Assembly (NCBI GenBank): GCA_037783415.1
Contig: JAZGTN010000017.1
Span: 1,432,501-1,496,500 of the forward strand
Source of the DNA: Leptasterias polaris
Lineage: Eukaryota; Echinodermata; Asteroidea; Forcipulatida; Asteriidae
Reading direction: 5' to 3'
Length of the DNA: 64,000 nucleotides
Part shown: in pieces, positions 25,423 to 38,474 of the stretch
Position numbering within the stretch: the stretch's first letter is position 1
Layout: each line of letters opens with the position of its first letter
Program-made: the position numbers and the translations under genes
The notes under the pieces: model-generated
Database searches by the model: none
What the model saw: only the letters and a program-made list of their open reading frames with translations
What the model was told of the DNA's origin: nothing

Positions 25423-26249
25423 CTGTGGTTGCCCACTAAGCTGCTGAGGTTGCCCACAAGCCACTGGGGTTACCAACCAAGCTGCTGGGATTTCCCATAG
25501 AGCCTTGTGGTTTCCCAAAAGCCACTTTGCTTGACCACAATGCCCTGTGGTTGCCCACAAGCCCCTGTTCTTTCCCACTAGGCCCTGTGGTTGTCCACAA
25601 GCCCCTGTAGTTGCCTAAAGAGCCCTTGTGGTTGCCTACCAATCCCCAGTTGTTACCCCCAAACTGACTGGTGACTTAACACATGGTCTAAAGCTGGATT
25701 ATGATGGAAACTTTAGTGGCAGTTAGTTATCAACTAAACTGTTTTCGATAATTCATATTTATGTATGTCATTGTATGTATGCGAATGCTCAGAATATGTT
25801 AACAATGGATATTTACCAAATACCTGCTGCAGTATAGCATCTCAAAGTCTCCCACCGACAAGATTGGCAGGGCTCACCCTTAACCATAGCCCAGCATACA
25901 TTGTCTAGTACAAATGCTACGGCTAGTAAACACTACTTCTCAACTTGCCCTGTGGGCCACCGATCCGTCTAACCTACTGGTTTAAAATGCTCATATTCTT
26001 CCTTTTTCAGATGTAAATAATACAAATTCTAAATGACTTAATTTATTTTTGAGTGTGTAAATGTAAAGTGTTTGTGTGCATTTCACCATTAAACTGGTTG
26101 TGATCACTACCATTAATATATCAGAAAGACATTTATGACAATTCATTCTTAAAATCTGAACTACTAAAACTTCCTGTGGGCAAGTAGAATGCACATTTAA
26201 CTAGCCCAGTGGGCTACTTTACAAAAAGCAAATGCCAAAGGCTTGAATT

Positions 26250-27063
26250 CAGCGTTCTGCCCACGGTGGTCGGTGCCGGAAAACCCGACGGCACTCATGA
26301 TTCCCCGACCGGCACTCGCAGAATTTTTTCTTTTTCCGACCACCACACATTTTCCCTTATTTTTGCCCATTTCCTTCAAACGTGTAAAACAAATTATTTA
26401 CCAGTAAACAGTTTTATCCAAAGTTTCGAGTAGCCTACTTCTTTGGTTTGAGTCTATTTTAATGATCCAGGATCGAGCATTCCTCCCGCTACGATGTACA
26501 ATATAATATATCCAACGTACGAAACCCGCATTGATTTTGCAATGATTTCCAGTCACGCTGATTATAGCTTTACGCTTGGAATAACATGATACAGTTTCAT
26601 CATGTTGCGAACCCTATTCTACAGCGTTTAATACAACGGAAATGAACTGCAGAGTAAGCACCATGCTATAGATGCTGTAAATTGTTTTCCCATGGCGGTA
26701 AAGGCGTGCGCGCACTGAGGGCCTACATTCAAGGCACAGCTGCAGGGCGCACGTGTGTAACCACTCCGCTGATTATAGCTTTACGCTTGGAATAACATGA
26801 TACCAGTTTCATCATGTTGCGAACCCTATTCTACAGCGTTTAATACAACGGAAATGAACTGCAGAGTAAGCACCATGCTATAGATGCTGTAAATTGTTTT
26901 CCCATGGCAGTAAAGGCGTGCGCGCACTGAGGGCCTACATTCAAGGCACAGCTGCAGGGCGCACGTGTGTAACCACTCCGTGCACGATCGAAAGGAAATT
27001 GACTTGACTGTACTAGGAAAAGAAAAAAATTCCGGCACTAAACAAATCCTGGGCAGAACCCTG
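26250..27063 (+). mobile_element. CAGGGTTC-family TIR element, copy 2, with internal duplication
   Basis: Same termini (left end CAGCGTTC has one change), flanked by TGAATT/TGAATG. It is longer than the other copies (814 bp) because about 210 bp from CGCTGATTATAGC to AACCACTC is present twice in tandem (about 26557-26766 and 26767-26977). Confidence 0.85.
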
Positions 27064-27069
27064 TGAATG

Positions 27070-30000
27070 GGATGTGAACCTGTCACATGTGCCATCCTAT
27101 GTCTTGATAGCAATATTTCTTCTATTTACATGTAATTACCTATGACCTGCGTCATAATTCAATAATTAAAACATCACTGGTTTGCGACAGTGATATGGTG
27201 CGTCTCTTCTACACATGTACGCACATGTAAATGAATGTCCAGAGCGCTTCAGGCATTAAACGTTAATTGACACTGCACAATGTATAGTACACCTCTATGG
27301 AATCTGTCAACACAAAACTTGCCTCAACTCACAGCAATGAATCTGAATTGGTTAAACGTCTTTAATAGATGTACTACATGTAAATTGCATCAGGGTTAAG
27401 GAATAACATTTTAGTTTTACCATACGCCAACTATGTGTCATAAGCCCTGTATACATGAATACTTGGTGCTTTCCCGGAAACAAAACCCAACATGCCCAAA
27501 GGTATACTGTACTCGGGCATGCAACTGTAACTTCACCAAAAAAGAGGAAATTACAAATTTTCAATGATTTTGTACAGTATTTTTCAATTTTGAATGGTAA
27601 AACTGAGAATAAAAAAGAGGAAATCAGCGGAAAAGAGGAAAAGTTGCATGCCTGAGTACTAGGGTGGGGGTTCAAACCCACGACCCCGGCATCCTAGAAC
27701 TCATGTCTTGACAATAGACTACTCAGAGTGCCCAGTGATGGGAGGCAAGTTTGAATCCTGTAATTACATGTAGCAGCGCAGTTACAAGACTTTCCAAAGA
27801 GGGGCTCCAAGGTCAAATTCAGTTGTGAGATATGCACTAATTTTCCAATAAATAGAGTCCATATGATAGTGTCTTACCTCACGTTAAAATGGTATAAAAT
27901 GTAGTTTTATTTGATTTGCATGTCATTGGATATTAGCAACAAATGGTGTGTTCATATTCATAAGATCAAATTCAATGCCTTTTTGATTGAAAGTCATCAA
28001 AATTCTGCAATGAACTGACAAATTTCCCTGTACTAAAATGTACAGAGCCATATGTTTGAAGTGTGACGTGATTGGATGTTTTAGGAAAACAAAATTCACA
28101 CCGGTAGGGTATTTTACATCAATTTAACGCAAGGTTAGGGACTTGTAAATGGGACCTTGGGTACCCTCTTCAATAGATTGAATAATTAATGTACAGAAGA
28201 AAGAGTAATATGCATGTAAAATGCAAGACAAGTTAATGAAGAGTTATTCTTCTACACTATACTTTCAATGTCCAATTTCAAATTTTACATTGTCCCTGGC
28301 TCAATGTAAAATGTATCTTTAAAATGCAGGTTTATGTACAGTGTAGCAAAGTAATTTTGTTCATTCCCAATGTAGGTTGCATGAGATTGGGAGGGAGGAA
28401 TTACCAGGAGTGGGAATCAAAATGTACAAAAAATATATTTTGAATCAGCCCACTTCCCAGCCCACCCCCATGCACACTCAATCCAACCCCACATTTTGTG
28501 CAGACAAACTTCCCATCAGTTTACAATTAAGCAAGGTGTAAATTAATCAACGTTGCTGATGTATAGGCGTACACAAAACAGATAACTTGTACAGTCACTT
28601 TGGACAATACAGAATACAACTGCTCACACACACTGCCATGTGTCCAAGTGAATGTCAAGAGAGTGGGCCACGAACATTCACATTAACTGCTGATGGATTA
28701 CACAGCCCACTCTAGTCCAAATGAATACAAGAGTAACTGTAACTAACTGCTTATTGCAGACACTACGCTAGCTAGATATTCCAACCACTGACTCACCGCT
28801 CCAAAAGTGGAAGGGAATGGGCCTGCTGATGATAATGATGATGGTGATGACAACTGAAGCAGCAGCCAGGTAAAGTCTGCGCCGAACCGGGCAAGGACGA
28901 AACATGCGGCATGTTGCACTCCCCACATACGACAAAACTAGTCATAAAATGGATAATGTCCCCCCCTCTTTCTCAAGAAAGCCAGCTACGGGGAATACTC
29001 TGTGTACTGGATTTACAGGACGAGCCCTGCTTAATATACTAATAATAATTCCCGTTATTAAAGCGTGCACGGATGACTTCTTCTTGAGACATCTCACATG
29101 ACTGTATGTCTCGGTCCATTAAGAGGCAGCGCACGAGGTCAGACAGGGTAATAATACATGTGCTCCTCGTCTGTGGGTCTCGTATGCAAGTAAATGTCTT
29201 TCCCACACAGGCCACATTGCTAATATAAAAACGGTACCTGTGTACGCTGCTGCAATAATGTACCTGTTCAGTGCAATGTGGGCTTATGATCAAAGGTTCC
29301 AGCCGACAGTTTGTCTAATTACGGTTTAACCACAGATCCAGGCATCTTAGGTGGCCGACGGGGTTTCAAGTGCGTGTACAATGTTTCACATTAAGTTTTA
29401 TTATAGTGTTGGAAAGGCAAGCGCACATATCAATCAAGCTCAGGCACTGATTTGGCAATGGTGCATTAACAGTTTCATTCAGTGACAGCCACTGGCAAGT
29501 AGGAACCAGGCTGTAATAAAGCCGAGAAGAACCCCATCTTAAAGGCAGCTTTAATACAAACGAGCTTATAATCCATACACTGCACCAGACTTGATACTAT
29601 GGTCTTGAAAGCGCAAAGCAGTTTTTCCTCAGTATGGGGCAACTCTATGAGGGAAATTATATTATCAATTTGAACTGGAACATTCAAAAGAACATTAAGG
29701 CAATGAGCACTGCAGGGGCACGGATGTGACTGCCCCCATGAATTATCAGGCCTATGATATGAATATGTAATGAGCTGTATGATTTACTTGTACCATAATC
29801 AATTATATCAGTATACATGTAGTGTATATTGCTGAGATCATGGAGCAGTGATCTGCAGTACATGTATGTTTGGCAATTCAAGAAAGAAATGTTGCCTCAG
29901 CATCCCAACCCCACCCTCTTAAACTGTCATTTATAGGTAAAATAAACATGGCACATTACACTGAATTAGCTATTTTGACGCGGTTACATGTAATACGTGT

Positions 30001-30354
30001 GCCCATTCAGCACTTGCTTACTTTTGGTGTAAATGTACTTCATAATTCAAACGCTACAAATTGTGAGAAACACAAATACATGAGTGGACCTATAGAGCAA
30101 AATGGTAATAGTCAGAAGACTGATGCAGTCTAAATTATTATCAAAGACGTCTTTAGAGTACATGCAAACACAGGTACTAACTATGTTTGACAACCCCCAG
30201 CGACCCCTTCCCAAGATTCTTCACTCTCCCCTTGTTCTCTTCCTCCTCATTCCCAACCCAAAACACCACCCCCATAAACAATGTACCACAAACACGAAAC
30301 AGTATGAGTGTCAAGTACAATGAATGAATCATATTTTAATTCAAGCAGGCCTTA
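27070..30354. other. Gene-free stretch
   Basis: A tRNA-like B-box fragment (27665-27690, GGTTCAAACCCACGACCC) and a MITE relative at 29595-29740; otherwise nothing recognisable. Confidence 0.45.
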
Positions 30355-30461
30355 GACTACACAGAGGCAATGGTATTGCCTCCATGCCCATTGGTCACTG
30401 CTTTGGTGCCCTTGGAAATGTTTCCAAAGGAAAAACTGCCTTCCCACCTTAGGGCAAATTT
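30355..30461 (-). repeat. AGGCCTGGAATTT-family MITE, diverged partial copy
   Basis: Shares GAGGCAATGG..TTGCCTCCATG and TTTGGTGCCCTTGGAAA text. Longer diverged relatives lie at 19688-19825 and 29595-29740. Confidence 0.5.
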
Positions 30462-33000
30462 AAAAAAATACCAGTTGATCGTCCTGATTTTTCTAAAAAG
30501 AGGATGAGGGCCTTTTTATTTTTTATTTTTTATTTTTTTTCCAAGATGGCCGCCAAGTATTTCAATTCAAACAGGCCACCAATTCTTCAGTTTGAAATAA
30601 TTGCAAACTTTCTTTATATATATATGTCAAGGGTGGATTAAAAATACAAACAATTTATTTTTTTTTTTTTAAAGGAAAAATCGGGGGAAAAAAAAAAAAA
30701 AAAGATGCGGCCTCAAAAAAGGATGCGGGCGGGGACGATAAACTGGTATTTTTTTTACTTGGCCTTACAAGAAAGAACTACATGTATCACGCCTGTACAA
30801 CTACAAGGAACACATAAGAAAACACATTACTACTGTACACTCTGGATGCTGGCTGCCTTACTGTTCCAGACCTCTCTTTTGCCTCTCCTTGTCTGAATGC
30901 AGAGACGAATTATTACGCATAATCAATGCAGACAGAAAAAAGCTTAAACACTGTGCAATCTCACTGTGATGCACTGAATAAGAATGTGATTGTGAGTTAC
31001 ACTTAACGTACTTGTCACAAACCAATGTCATGATTGTACATATTGAGCCAAGGTGAACTAGTTTGCATGTAAATTTCTCATGAATGGGAATTTGTTTTCT
31101 TAAGAACCTGTCTATGGATGTCATTTCAACATACATGTACATTGGATCTTCTTTTTATGATGTGGTTATACACTGTACAAGAAGTACAGCTCCGATCATG
31201 GATACATAGTCTGTTACAATGACACCAGGGGTGCATTTTGGTTACCCTGAGCAGAAACATGTTTGAGCTCCAGTCATTGGTTAATGGTTTTAAGCGTTTT
31301 TCAAGTTTGATTGTGCTACAGTGCATAGTTGTTCCAACCACGTTGTAAATGACTTGTTGGCTTGGTTGGGCCTTGTTTCAAGATAGCAGGTTTAACAAAC
31401 TAAGGACCTGCTGAATTTATTGACTAACGCTGTGGCCTACCAGTCCAATAAAGGCCTGCAAGGAGGGCATGGAGGCCTTGGCCCCTGTTGCCCTGGACCC
31501 CCTTCAAAAGTTTCCCACAGTCTTTAAGATTTTCCAATGGAAGTGCCCTTTAAAGTTGATGCATTTGCAAATTGAAAATGGCCTTGCCCTCTCAACATGC
31601 TCAAAGATGAGATTCCTGTCCAGCAATAATGTTCCCTTGTGGTGTATAACGTGATATTTGAAATTGTCAAGACTAGATTTCCATTACCTTTACATGAAAA
31701 TAAAATTAGGTCTGTACATTTTGAGAACCCTAATTTTCCAGAGGATGAACAAATGTCATGAACTGTTTCTGTTTACCGACCTGTTTTCACATTGCTCTTG
31801 GAAATCGTTACAGTCGGTGAACTTTACCTCAGGAAGCCGTTTCTGGTCATGGCCACCAAAAACACGCCCCAGTACGATTGACAGAAAACAACTAGTCATT
31901 GTTGTTCTTTACAGTTTTTCATGAAGACAACCAACTCACACAGTTGAAAACATCATGTTTCCACACTGCCGATTCTTTTTAGAACCACGCAAAAATTTCA
32001 AATCCTATTTAACTCTTGCTGTATTTTATTCAAAAATTTGAATTCCTCAGGCTATATCATGTATATCGACAGGGTGTCACATGATTTGGTGAAAGTTTTT
32101 GCATACAGGACATAGAGACGGTGAACAACTACTGTGTACATTGAATGAATGTGTATGGCACAATGGTACCAGGGTTTGCTCAGATCTGGAGGTTCCTTCA
32201 TGCTTGGCCCGAACAGTTTGATATTGTAGCAATCTGTCTCTTTAGTCAGAGGAATTATAACTTGTGACTAAGCAAGTCATTGTACCAGACATTATTCAAA
32301 TCTAACTTCCAAATGGCTTATTGGGTCAATACATTCATTCCTTCCAACCTCATTTTGGAGAAATTGTGTTCAACGTGGAAGACCAAGGAGATGGCTCCGA
32401 CCTGATGCAGTTCTATTGTAGATTCATACATGTAGAGCTGCATCTTCGTAAAAACATTCACCATCACAAGTGGCTTAAATGCATCCATCTCACGCGGTAT
32501 AAAAAACATTATAAACATTCATGACAGCGGCTGGATTCCCACAGCGCAGCAATTAATTCTAAGCAAAGTAAACAGCCAAGACTGTTTGGAATAATGAACA
32601 CTGGAGGGGGAGCTTGGGCCTCGATGTGCCATCTTGAAAATTGACTGCAGGGTAAAGGTTTTACAACTGAAGATGAAAACAATTGAATAAAATTTGAGGA
32701 ATGAATGGACACTGATTGTGTGGTGAATAATACATGCAGTGTAAGTGGTCTGCTGGCCAAATGACAGTTAAAACACCTGGGAGTGGGGACCAGTCAGAAT
32801 TCACTCCAGAATTCACTAACTTAGTTCAGTGTTGAAAAGAATCCCCATTTCATATGGATTAGTACAAAAGCTGACGAATCAGTGAAATGACAAGCTAACT
32901 GGTCTTGCTGGCCAGTCACTAAGTTATACTCGTTATAAAGGAAACTTTGACATGTTGAAACTGTAGACCATTTCATTCCACAAAGGTACATCAAAGGCGT
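30462..33000. other. Gene-free stretch
   Basis: Poly(T)/poly(A) and (TA)n tracts at 30505-30705 and the MITE copy at 31455. No exon identified. Confidence 0.45.
31455..31622 (-). repeat. AGGCCTGGAATTT-family MITE copy
   Basis: Contains GGAGGCCTTGGCCCCTGTTG, CCTTCAAAAGTTTCCCA and GGCCTTGCCCTCTCAA. Confidence 0.7.
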
Positions 33001-33160
33001 GCCTAAAATTTCATCTTTGACAGGGCAAGGCAATTTCCATTTTGCAAAGGGCACTTCCATTATAAAAACTTACAGTCTATGGGGAACTTTTTTTTTTTAG
33101 GGGCACCAAGGCCAAGACCAGGGCAACAGAGGCCATGGGTTCTGTGGCCGCCATGTAATG
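33001..33160 (+). repeat. AGGCCTGGAATTT-family MITE copy
   Basis: Contains TTTGACAGGGCAAGGCAATT, GGGCACTTCCATT and GGGGCACCAAGGCCAAGACC. Confidence 0.7.
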
Positions 33161-33482
33161 CCAGGCCCGCATATGATGCAACAGGGCTTGAATCTTTTTG
33201 TGGAAAACCACAATACATGTACCACATTCTTTTACCGGACCAGACAATATTTTACAACACCAGAATCAAAATAAGAGAAAGAAAATAAAAAAACATTCTG
33301 AACAGTTTAACATAGTTTATCTTATGGGTAAAATCTCTGATATTCACCAGCAGAATTAATGAAAGGAATTCATTAAAATCAATCTTGACAGTCAGTATTT
33401 TAAGTAAAGATTTTTTACACTGAAGTTATTATTCAATTGAAGAAAAAAAAACGGGGGACTTAATGAGTTTACAATGTTTACT

Positions 33483-33751
33483 GGGCCCATTTTCATGGCT
33501 CTGCTTACCGTAAGCAAAAAAACGGCGCTTACCGAAGCAGGGAATTCCGCGCTTACATGTACATAGTACGTCAAGCATATTTCATGAGTTACATGTAGCA
33601 GGGAATTTTTGCTTGTGCGCATGCGTAGTCCACATTACCAGGCATTCTCCGCTTACACAGATAGCGCAAATTTCAGCGCTTTCACAGTAAGCGGAGAATG
33701 GTGGTCGTAAGCGCAGAATTGGGCGGCAAGCAGAGCCATAAAATTGGGCCC
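33483..33751. mobile_element. TIR MITE, GGGCCCATTTTCATGGCT ends
   Basis: GGGCCCATTTTCATGGCTCT is inverted at the right (AGAGCCATAAAATTGGGCCC in inverse sense). GCGCTTAC/GTAAGCG motifs repeat inside. 269 bp. Confidence 0.75.
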
Positions 33752-33774
33752 TGGCCTGATGAGCTAAAACCATG

Positions 33775-34024
33775 TTTCTTATCATAATCCCCTACACAAA
33801 TGTAGGCCTACATTATTTTTCAATCCTCTTCAATTTGTTCCTTTGTAGCCACCACACTGCACTTGGGATTTGTGGTTTTGTGACAGTCAATACTGGATAA
33901 TGTGTTCTATTTTTAATCCTGATGGATCCTGGAAAAGTGTGGTATCTGCTCCTTTTACAGGTCTGCTCAGAATAAATTCGGAAGAAGCGGCCGGAAGTCA
34001 CATGTTCCATTTAAACATTTAGGG
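33775..34024 (+). repeat. Diverged fragment of the 44.5-kb hAT-like family
   Basis: Shares AATCCCCTACA, GGGATTTGTGGTTTTGTGAC-type text and TTCCATTTAAACATTTA with 44708-44930 in the same order. Ends are not intact. Confidence 0.6.
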
Positions 34025-34812
34025 AAATAAATGTACCCATGTACACGTAGTATACATGCTGGATCAGCCATCGGTACAATAAAATGACCTAAAATAGTGT
34101 TTTTTATGTTTCACAGCTTTCCCCATAACCAAGAACACTGCTTTGTTATAAAGCCAGCAAAAAAAACTCTTTATCTACATGTATACATGTAAGCTAAAAC
34201 TTTCTAACCCCTCAGAAGAAAATTTCTCTCCCAAAGAGAATCCAAATGCAGTGCTACTTGATTCGAGAGACTCACTAAATAACTTTACACCAAACAAATC
34301 GTACCCAGTGTGATTATTATATGGCACAGGATTGCACTGTGACCCATTTTTACACTTCTTATGAGAATGACAGTGCAGATCCCCCCCCCCCCCCCCACCA
34401 CCACCGCGACAAACATTCATGACACATACAGCATGAATGTATTCACTGCAACATACTCCAGTCATAAACAACATGATTGATATAAAAACAACGTGGCGGC
34501 ATTGCTGTATTGCTCTATTACGAATTTGATGATGTATCGGCACAGATGGGAACACAAGTCTGGTACAACAATGAGATCCAACACAAGGCTTCATATGAAA
34601 TGGGTCATTAAATGAATTACATACATGTAGTATAAAGCAAGTAGAGTTACATGTAACTCACTGCAATAACTCAGTCATAGTGCTGAGAAGTAAAACCAAA
34701 GGGTTGATGCACTTTTATGAATATTTGTAATGGTTTACAGACTCTTTACATGTACATCATTACTTCTTTTTATTGTGGTGATGCTCTAGTTGGTATTGTT
34801 AAAACTTGTATT
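34025..34812. other. Gene-free stretch
   Basis: Poly(C) tract 34380-34397, which causes a glycine run in a minus-strand frame. No gene seen. Confidence 0.45.
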
Positions 34813-34818
34813 ATTATG

Positions 34819-35434
34819 CAGGGTTCTGCCCACGGTGGTCGGTGCCGGAAAACCCGACCGGCACTCATGATTCCCTGACGGGCACTCGCAGAATTTTTTC
34901 TTTTTCCGACCACCACACATTTTCCCTTTTTTTTGCCCATTTCCTTCAAAATATTTTGAACAACGTGTAAAACAAATTATTTACCAGTAAACAGTTTTAT
35001 CCAAAGTTTCGAGTAGCCTACTTCTTTGGTTTGAGTCTATTTTAATGATCCAGGATCGAGCATTCCTCCCGCCTGTACGATGTATATATCCAACGCACGA
35101 AACCCGCATTGATTTTGCAATGGTTTCCAGTCACGCTGATTATAGCTTTACGCTTGGAATAACATGATACCAGTTTCATCATGTTGCGAACCCTATTCTA
35201 CAGCGTTTAATACAACGGAAATGAACTGCAGAGTAAGCACCATGCTATAGATGCTGTAAATTGTTTTCCCATGGCGGTAAAGGCGTGCGCGAACTGAGGG
35301 CCTACATTCAAGGCACAGCTAGCTGCAGGGCGCACGTGTGTAACCACTCCGTGCACGATCGAAAGGAAATTGACTTGACTGTACTAGGAAAAAAAACAAT
35401 TTCCGGCACTAAACAAATCCTGGGCAGAACCCTG
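34819..35434 (+). mobile_element. CAGGGTTC-family TIR element, copy 3
   Basis: 616 bp, intact CAGGGTTCTGCCCA ends, perfect 6-bp direct repeat ATTATG at 34813-34818 and 35435-35440. It is inserted in what looks like a retroelement 3' tail (the TTGAATTGAATTG stretch at 35499-35515). Confidence 0.85.
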
Positions 35435-35886
35435 ATTATGGAGAGCCTGCCTAATCTTTTGTAATTGCCTTATCAAGGATTAATAAAGTTTTGGCATTGA
35501 ATTGAATTGAATTAAATTTCAAATAGAAATTATAATATGTTCAAGGTTTTTGGTCATACATGCAATGTTACAAGGCCTAGTCTTGAATCTGTGTGACTGT
35601 GAATGTCAGTTTCTTTGAAGAAAATCTGTACTTGAGGCACAAAAGAAAAACCTGAAATCCCCCTAAATCCTGACAAACCACAGGCCTCATTATCAGTTGA
35701 GAAGCCATGGGATTTTCTTGGTTTGCATCTGTGTGCAAATCCAATGGGGAGAAAAATAAACAAATGTAATCTTTGTTTTCATCATGATCATGTAGGCTGC
35801 ATTTAGTGAATGATTTCATATGGCATAGCAAAATGCTACACAAAATGTAAAAAATCCTTATTTTGCAACTAAAAAACATCATTTAA

Positions 35887-36255
35887 AGGTGCTGCATACG
35901 TTTGGTAATTGGAGCCTACTGATTGTGTTAATCCTATATAAATGTAGGTACATACAAAAAAACTACCTGTGAAAATTTCACTTCAAAAGGTGGTCGCGTT
36001 TTTTGAGATATCACTGAAAAACCGGAGCGAATATTTCCACGCAGGAAGAATATTCCCCATAGGAATACAGTCTGAGACGCTTCTCAGATTCAAATTTTGG
36101 GGAATAAAAAGTGATGTATTTTTCCATAACCGTAGCATTTCGAAGTTAAAAGTTTCTCAAAATTCATTATACTACCCAAAGCTGCTGTACTTCTTACCAT
36201 GTAAGTTTTTATTGCCATTAATTTTCAGAGTCATTACCAAATGTGTACTGTGCCT
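35887..36255 (+). mobile_element. TTAA MITE copy
   Basis: TTAA at 35883-35886 and 36256-36259; starts AGGTGCTGCATACG and ends TGTACTGTGCCT. The internal CCTGTGAAAATTTCA is conserved. Confidence 0.75.
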
Positions 36256-36469
36256 TTAACTTCAGCAATCTGTGTGCAAAAACATTCAGTCTTAATTATT
36301 TGTGGTTTATTATATTTTTGAAATAAAATGCTGCGTGATTCCACTACTACAGCCGCTTCCCAGGTTGTATCGTAACCCTTGGTGATCCCTGGCTTGGCAG
36401 TTAAAGGTTGAATGGCTTCTGACTGGCACCCCCAAACGATATAAAAACATACAAATACAAAGATGTATA

Positions 36470-36597
36470 GCCAACATTAGGGCTAGATAGCCCAGTTGGT
36501 ACGTAGAGTGCTGGCATGCTAATCGGGAGGCTGCAGGTTCAAATCCCGCTCTAGTCAATTTTCTCTTTGTTCAACCCAACATTAAATAATTTGTTAT
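36470..36597 (+). mobile_element. tRNA-derived SINE copy
   Basis: GGGCTAGATAGCCCAGTTGG and GGTTCAAATCCCGCT are the A- and B-box regions. Confidence 0.7.
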
Positions 36598-37563
36598 GAA
36601 AAACTGTTGGATGAAATCTTTCCCTGACAGCATATGAAATAAAATCAAAAGTTCAATACAATTGAAAGTATTTGCTTTATTTAGCTTTTTAAGATCATGA
36701 CAGAAACTGATTCTTAAACAGCGAACACTACGTGGATACACGTCAACAGTCATATCCAAACAGAAACTATTACCCGCAAAAAGGAATCAAACAGCTCAGC
36801 TCATACGTGTGCAATATATGTTGCTGTTGGACTGTTTGCAACATGAATGACCTTGTTGCATGAACCACAGGCCAATGTCATTTAGCCTGAAGACCAATGA
36901 TATTTGCCTTTGGTTTACACAAAGCGTTACACACAGACCTGGTCCATTCAGTTTCCACAAAGAGAACAATCTTGTTTTTAAAAAAATTAACAAGGTGCTC
37001 ATTAATGAAATGGTGCTATGGTTAATAGCAGAATTTGTATTTATTGCCACACAGTAAGTACACGTAATGTGTAAGTGAAGCAAAAGGCAAGCTTCAAATT
37101 AGTTACCCGATGATACATACATGTAAACATGCAGGGGATGTATAGTGTGTATTACCGACTATTGTAAAAAGCTGTGTATGTACATGTACATGTACATGAC
37201 CTGAAACAAAACCCTTTGCACTTACTACTTCTACTATTCATGGTATAAGGATGCCAAATTACATTCAGGTATTTAACTGTGTTCATGTCAGTCTAATTTG
37301 TTAAGAAGCTCAACATTTACACTACACCAAGTACGTAAATCTCATGATTTCAATGATTACTTCTCCTTAATCCAATGTGTTGTTCAATGACAAAACGGAC
37401 ACTTTCATTTTCAGCAATGGCAGTCAGAAACACAAGGCAAAAATACTGTATGTCCATTTGGTGGTGGTGGAACTTTTGAGCCTAATTTTTGACTGTCCAT
37501 GCCTGAGGTCACTAAATTTATGATCAAAGTAGCTCGGGCCAACTGCGGTAGTTGAATAATGGC
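36598..37563. other. Gene-free stretch
   Basis: Self-complementary text at 36870-36990 (GACCAATGATATTTGCCTTT area). No gene recognised. Confidence 0.4.
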
Positions 37564-37950
37564 TGGCATGGCTGTGGGCAGAGCGAGGTAAGGGTGCGAA
37601 CATTTCATTGGTTGGTTTGTGTCTGCTCCGCCCACAGCCCAGCCGGCCGATGACGTCGTACTCGATTTGCATGATTGGGGTCATTCCAAAATGGCGGCTC
37701 CTGGTACACATCGCGGAAATTAATTCAGAGTAAGTCGAATAATTATCGTTTAAAATATCTTTTTAAAATGTTTTTTTTTTTTGAACACCCAAAACACACA
37801 AATCAAGCTAAGAACTAGGTGAACACATTCAGCTGGCTCGACTGGCTCGTAGGGAATGCGCTTTAATTTAAAAAAATTCTTAGCTTCACAAGAAATGGTC
37901 GGGACGTGTGGCCAAGGATTCAGCTAGCCTTGGCCACAGAAGTGGGGCTA
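37564..37950. mobile_element. Half copy of the 57-kb fold-back element
   Basis: The right arm and centre are clearly alike (GGCTGTGGGC(A/G)GAGCGAGGT through GGCCACA(G/C)AAGTGGGGCTA), but the left arm is absent and replaced by unrelated sequence. Confidence 0.85.
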
Positions 37951-37961
37951 GTCCGGGCTGC

Positions 37962-38127
37962 AGGCCTGGAATTACACGGAGGTCACGGAGGCCATGGCCT
38001 TCGTTGCCCTGGTCTTGGCCTTGGTGCCCCTTCAAAAGATTCCCATAGCCTTTTAAGATTTTCCAACGGAAGTGCCCTTTGCAAAATGAAAATGGCCTTG
38101 CCCTCTTAAAGCTAAAATTCCAGGCCT
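37962..38127 (-). mobile_element. AGGCCTGGAATTT-family MITE, full-length copy
   Basis: The only copy with both ends: AGGCCTGGAATT and AATTCCAGGCCT. The flanks CGGGCTGC and GGGGCTGG agree at six of eight positions, possibly a decayed 8-bp duplication. Confidence 0.75.
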
Positions 38128-38439
38128 GGGGCTGGTATACATTTTTTCCATAGAAGGACCATACTATTTGTTATTAACTAGACTTATTTTTAATCGGTTA
38201 ACATTTTATAACACAACAATTTACTACAGACATTTGACAGAGACAAGTCTTAAAAGTTAAAGTTGGGTGCAAAGCTCACTGAACATTACTGTTCAATTCA
38301 ATTCATACAAACAGTTTAAAATGCTGTTTCAAGCTGCCATTTTTCACTTATGATCGAATGATAAATAAAAATTACACTTTATTTCCATTTGGGAATGAGA
38401 TAGACCATACGATTGAGGCTTGTTTGTTTTTTGATATTG

Positions 38440-38474
38440 GTGTACTGTGTGTGTGTGACTGTGTGTGTGTGTCA
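38440..38474 (+). repeat. (TG)n microsatellite
   Basis: GTGTGTGTGTGAC twice, an interrupted TG tract. Confidence 0.8.

Larger units (their letters stand above)
22729..25650. repeat. 20-bp minisatellite array, interrupted by two insertions
   Basis: The unit approximates TTGCCCACAAGCCCCTGTGG with strict 20-bp spacing. About 42 units lie at 22729-23580 and about 28 more at 24988-25650. The arrays are one tract split by the hAT-like element 23581-24987 and by the solo fragment 25313-25422. The unit rarely makes a stop codon in any frame, so frames of up to 286 codons arise on both strands; these are not genes. Confidence 0.9.

Noticed and set aside
26826..27113. 95-codon minus-strand frame repeated at 9763 and partly at 34.8 kb
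   Set aside because: It lies inside the CAGGGTTC transposon copies and differs by frameshifts among them; not under coding constraint as far as can be seen.
34175..34594. 139-codon minus-strand frame with a glycine run
   Set aside because: The glycines come from a poly(C) tract; no domain or splice signals.
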